Shown here one piece after another: positions 59,995 through 64,000 of a DNA stretch of 64,000 nt. The notes under the pieces are model-generated. The model made no database searches, had not been told where the DNA came from, and saw nothing but the letters and a program-made list of their open reading frames with translations. How positions within the stretch are numbered: the stretch's first letter is position 1; each line of letters opens with the position of its first letter. The stretch lies in assembly GCA_037176705.1 (NCBI GenBank), contig CM073893.1, forward strand, positions 14,012,074 through 14,076,073, in the 5' to 3' direction. The position numbers were made by a program, and so were the translations under genes. This stretch comes from Molossus alvarezi (Eukaryota > Chordata > Mammalia > Chiroptera > Molossidae).

Positions 59995-60210
59995 GCCCTG
60001 ACTGGGATGGCTCAGTTGGTTGAGCATCCTTCCACACACCCAGAGGTCGCTGGTTTGATTCTCAGTCAGGGCACATACCCAGGTTGTGGGTGCAATCCTG
60101 GTTAGCATACAGGAGGCAGCCAATCAATGTTTCTTTCTTTCTCCCTCCTCTCTCGCTCTCCCCCTCCTTCACTTCCTCTCCTTTCTTCTCTCTCTCTAAA
60201 CCTCAATTAA
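59995..60210 (+). mobile_element. Ves-like SINE (CT-tail subtype), host of a second insertion
   Basis: GCCCTGACTGGGATGGCTCAG head, end CTCTCTCTAAACCTCAATTA with A-tail. A second SINE follows in the tail region. Confidence 0.87.
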
Positions 60211-60223
60211 AAAACATATCCTC

Positions 60224-60418
60224 ACTCTAGCCAGAGTAGCTCAGTTGGTTGGAAAGTCATCCTATGAGCCGGAAAGTGGCAGTTTGATTGATTCCTGGTC
60301 AAGGCACATGCTTAGGGTGTGGGTTCGATCCCCAGGGCATGTGGGGGAGGCAACCAATCTATGTTTCTCTCTCTCCCCCCCTCTAAAAATAAACTTTTAA
60401 AAGTATTTTTTAAAAATG
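60224..60418 (+). mobile_element. Ves-like SINE inserted at the tail of the previous one
   Basis: CTCTAGCCAGAGTAGCTCAG head, GGGTTCGATCCCCAG, end CTCTAAAAATAAAC. AAACATATCCTCA occurs at both flanks, so the second element landed in the tail of the first. Confidence 0.87.
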
Positions 60419-60424
60419 ACAAAC

Positions 60425-61964
60425 ATATCCTCAGGTGAGTTTCTCTTAAAAGACAGTTCTTTTAATTTCATCCCAACACAATGCATTCTATCAGCAGGCA
60501 TGGTTTACACAGCCCATTATATACCACCTTTGGCCACTAAGTGCCAAGTATTTTAAAGCTTTCCCAGGATTTGTGACAGAGATCTGGGAGTATATTAACA
60601 ATATATCCTTTTTAGTTGACACATGTAAAGATGGTCCCAAATGCAAAACAAACAAACAAACAAAAAAACCAAACTACCAAGTTCATCTATTTGATAAGCA
60701 AAATTTTCTTTTCTGTTATTCACACTACCATAAAATTGGTAAAAGTTCAAAGTCCCAATCAAGAGATAACTTGGTGTGGGATGAAGTAAGGAATGATTGT
60801 GAAGACTACACACACAAGTACACACCACACTTTCCAAAGTGTTGAATTCAGTTTTCCTATAGATAATTATTTCATTGCTATGTAATGGGTTCACCTAATA
60901 CTTAATTTTTATGAATCAAGAAAACAAGTACAACTACACACACACATCTGAAAAGACACAACTGCCTTTCAGGAGAAATACTAACTAAACTGGCGTACTG
61001 AGGATAGCTTAGGCAGTCAGAGTGCCACAAGAGGTATTTTATGGAGACCATGGAAAACAAGGGTTAATGTGTGTGATGATGAAACCAATGTCAGTTAAGA
61101 GAGCTGCTACAGCAAATGCTGGTGTTACCACCAAGACTACTCTAACATTTGAGTGCCAAAAGGGAAGACTATATACAAAACGATTTTCTAAAATATTTAT
61201 GTCAAATGTGATAGAATAAGCCCAAATTGTTTCAACTTCCACTAAAAAAAAAAAATAAAGATTTGCCACCCAAGAAACACTAATATTAACATGTTAAATG
61301 TGTAAGAGTTGAGTGTTACTTGTTCCTACAAGCCTATCTTCTGGAAAATCTGAACAGTGATATTACATATGTATGTGTGTGTATGCACATGCTAATTAAT
61401 GTGTACATATGACCACATGTAACTCTCAATTATTTCATAATTAGTTTTAAATCTCCTAGGCTTTGGAATACACGATATAGTCTGTATGTAGTTCTCTTAG
61501 CACGCTTATCTTCCTCTGTGTTCTTTATACCTACATTAGAATGGATACAGATGCCTTCAGCCCAGAGTTACATTGATACTGGGCAAGAACACCAAGCCCC
61601 CAGCATTGATAAAAAGGCAGACAAACACATAATCTATACTGCAGATGACTAAAAGGTAATGCTACTTAAACATCACAAGCTGTTCTCTGCTGGAAGCTTT
61701 CTTCTTTGAAAATGTCATAAAAGGCAATAATGGCTCTACACCGGACAGCTCTGTATTTGTTCGTGTATTTATAAATATTACTGCCATCCCTAAAAACAGT
61801 CCTATGAATAACAAACCACACACCACTATGTTAAGATGTTCTTTCTTCCACACAGAAGGCAAGAGTGTATTTATTCAACATCACAGACAGCAACATGGCT
61901 TTAAGTTAATTCCTTCTTCCTAAAATCCAGTTGGTTCCTGTTTGACACAAACTCTTTCCTGATT

Positions 61965-61970
<6 letters not shown>
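60425..61970. other. FOXO1 intron 1, unassigned
   Basis: No SINE. Holds a short minus-strand frame (61662-61862) with a hydrophobic stretch, discussed under findings. Confidence 0.5.

Positions 61971-62016
<46 letters not shown>
61971..62016 (+). repeat. (GT)n microsatellite
   Basis: About 23 GT units abutting the tail side of a minus-strand SINE. Confidence 0.95.
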
Positions 62017-62018
<2 letters not shown>

Positions 62019-62254
62019 TCCTCACCCAAGGATATTTTCCATTGATTTTTAAAGAGAGTAGGAGGGAGGGAGGGAGGGAGGGAGAAACATCGATGTGGGG
62101 GAGACTCTACATTGACTGGTTGCCTCCTGGAAAACCCCGACCAGGGCCAGGGATTGAACTCCCAACCCAGGCACGTGCCCCTGATCTGGGAATCAAATCT
62201 GCATCCCTTCAGTTCAAGGGCCAGAGGGCTGACGCTCTAACCACAGGCCAGGGT
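62016..62254 (-). mobile_element. Ves SINE, minus strand
   Basis: The plus strand begins TAGTCCTCACCCAAGGATAT and ends CTAACCACAGGCCAGGG. (GAGG)n in the body. CCTGATTCTTTTT occurs on both sides. Confidence 0.88.
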
Positions 62255-62269
62255 TCCCCTGATTCTTTT

Positions 62270-62445
62270 TTTTTTTTTTTTTTAAGGGAGAGAGAGAGAG
62301 AAACATCAATCTTCTGCCTCCTGCACGCCCCCTACCCCCGGGGATGGAGCCTGAAACCCGGGCATGTACCCTGAACAGGAATCAAACTGGGACCTCTCAG
62401 TCCATGGGACCAGGCTCAATCCACTGAGCCACAATGGCCAGGCAA
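62270..62445 (-). mobile_element. Ves-like SINE (CT-tail subtype), minus strand, shortened
   Basis: A run of T, then AAGGGAGAGAGAGAGAG and ACATCAATC, ending GAGCCACAATGGCCAGGC. TTCCCCTGATTC / TTCCCCTGAATG flanks it, next to the previous minus-strand SINE. Confidence 0.87.
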
Positions 62446-63069
62446 TTCCCCTGAATGTTAAACTGCTTAAGGAATGCAGATTTTACTATGAATAATCCCA
62501 TTTGTTAATTGCCATAGAAACCTGAGGTCTGTTTCCAGAATTTAAAAATTGGTACATAGTTCTTGATTTGCTCAAAATGAAATAAACAAAACTGGGTAGA
62601 ATGTTCTTCAATCACTTGCTTTAGAAATAAAAGTGATTTAACATTTTTTTAAAACTCTGAAATGTACACTCTGAATTTGAAATAGTAAAGAAACAGGCAT
62701 CCCCAGGAAAAGAAATAATGCTCAATTAAGTTCAAGTCCTTTTAACATGCTTTTAGGTGGACAAAACTGGCAACTCAAGTTTTCCAATGTTAATTAATAT
62801 TTTTATCATCGACTATTATCCAGTCATTTTAAGTCAGCAAAACCACACAGGGTAGAAAAAGTCAATACTAAAAGTCAATAGTATATGTCTACAAGAGTAA
62901 CTACATAGAAAAATAAAACTTGTGATCATATAATTTTATTCCCTGATCAAGGAACAAGTGGGTATTTTTTTAGGACATTTTGAGGATTAACTCCAACCTG
63001 TTTGCAGATACTCAGTTACAATTCTAAATAGTCCAGAGTATTATAGTTGGTGCCAAAAGCTCGAATAGT

Positions 63070-63240
63070 ATTGCCCTGGCCACATGGCTCGTTGGTTGTA
63101 GTGTCATCTGGACACCAAAAGGTTGCAGGTTTGACCCTGATAGAAGTGGAAGGCAAGTGATAGATGTTGCCTCTTCATGCTAATGTTTCCCTTTCTCACT
63201 CTAAACATATCTTGAGATAAGGCTAAAAACATTACTAAAC
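63070..63240 (+). mobile_element. Diverged Ves-like SINE
   Basis: TTGCCCTGGCCACATGGCTC head, shortened body, end CTTGAGATAAGGCTAAAAAC. TAATAGTATTGC-type sequence flanks both sides. Confidence 0.8.
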
Positions 63241-63429
63241 TTTAATAGTATTGCTGTCAGCAATACACACACAAAAAGTTCCCTGCTTAATAGCTCCCTA
63301 CCCTCAGATAGAAATGATGAGGACAAGCTATTCTTTCCCAGCATTATTACCAGTAATCCAATTACAACTACATTGCACTTCTCAGTTGCCTCTACACACC
63401 ACCCTCTCCCACAACCATTCCTTTGTTCA

Positions 63430-63690
63430 AGCTGCTCCTACCACTCTGAATCTCTTCCCTGCCTGGTCCAAAATACAGCCTCAGCCTGTTGAAATTCTAC
63501 CTACACTTCAGTACTCATCTTAAGTGTGGGTGCATTATTTTTCCTGGTGCTTTCAACCCAATATGATCTTTCTAGTCCCTGAAACCAAAGCTGCTCCCTT
63601 TTACATTTCCCTCTACTCACTTGCCTTAATAGTTAAAAGTATCAGTTGTTACCCTCTTAAGGCAGAGGCTGTGTTGTGTCAACATCGACT
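63430..63690 (+). mobile_element. L2 fragments
   Basis: CTACACTTCAGTACTCATC and CCTCTTAAGGCAGAGGCTGTG are diverged L2 3' blocks. Confidence 0.4.
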
Positions 63691-64000
63691 GTACAAAGTG
63701 ATGAAACACCATCACTAATCATCAATGAAGATGCAGAGCTGGCAAAAATAACCAACTAGTGTGTAAAAAAGATACTACAAATAATACCAAAAGTGCTGCC
63801 AATATTAACCACTAAGAGATATCTCTTAATATAAGCTGACAAGTGTTTTATAGCAGTAGGTATGAACCTAATCATCTAGAACAATGATTTTCAACCAGTG
63901 TGCCACAAAAAATTTTAAAATACGCAATACCTGACTATTTAGTCAGGGGCACTGACCTCTTTTCTCTTAGATTATCAAATAAAAAAATGACAACAGCCAA

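Larger units (their letters stand above)
21187..64000 (-). other. FOXO1: FOXO1 intron 1 (partial, runs off the right edge)
   Basis: Everything to the right of exon 2 is read as the distal part of intron 1, because exon 1 (expected to be very GC-rich and to encode a polyalanine/proline-rich N-terminus) does not appear. Mammalian FOXO1 intron 1 is very large (about 100 kb in human), so 42.8 kb without exon 1 is expected. Contents are listed separately: SINEs, an L1, a PPIA retrocopy, ancient repeats, microsatellites and one unassigned exon-like segment. Confidence 0.85.

Overview
The window looks like nuclear DNA of a bat (Chiroptera, most likely a yangochiropteran). It carries about 33 tRNA-derived SINEs of the Ves type, most flanked by recognisable target-site duplications, together with L1 copies, MIR/L2/MER5 relics and short mariner-type DNA transposons. 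The bat call rests on the Ves-like SINE sequence. The species was not determined.

The only certain protein-coding gene is FOXO1, on the minus strand. Exon 2 (19831-21186) carries codons for residues 211-655 in human numbering and includes the stop. A 451-bp intron 2 (19380-19830) follows, and then exon 3, which is entirely 3' UTR (from 19379 down to about 16.1 kb). Sequence above 21187 is intron 1, which runs off the right edge. The GC-rich first exon (N-terminus and start of the forkhead domain) is not in the window. Sequence from 1 to about 16.1 kb is the intergenic flank downstream of FOXO1.

Layout: 1-16.1 kb is intergenic, with an old L1 relic (1.27-2.08 kb), a second L1 ORF2 relic invaded by three SINEs (5.4-7.1 kb), a MER5A-like copy (8.45 kb), and two short DNA transposons side by side (12.82-13.18 kb). 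16.1-21.2 kb holds the FOXO1 3' end. 21.2-64 kb is intron 1: nearly SINE-free up to 27.3 kb, then densely filled. It contains a 5'-truncated L1 (38.89-40.65 kb), a PPIA (cyclophilin A) retrocopy with an intact 165-codon frame (about 44.18-44.92 kb) sharing one target-site duplication with a SINE, a perfect 62-bp tandem duplication (36.59-36.71 kb), and an open frame bounded by consensus splice sites at 47.41-47.67 kb that I could not assign.

I found no operon, CRISPR array, true tRNA or rRNA gene, or recognisable new multi-gene system. The points most worth checking are the SINE-PPIA composite, the unassigned exon-like segment at 47.4 kb, and the SINE-poor block around FOXO1 exons 2-3.
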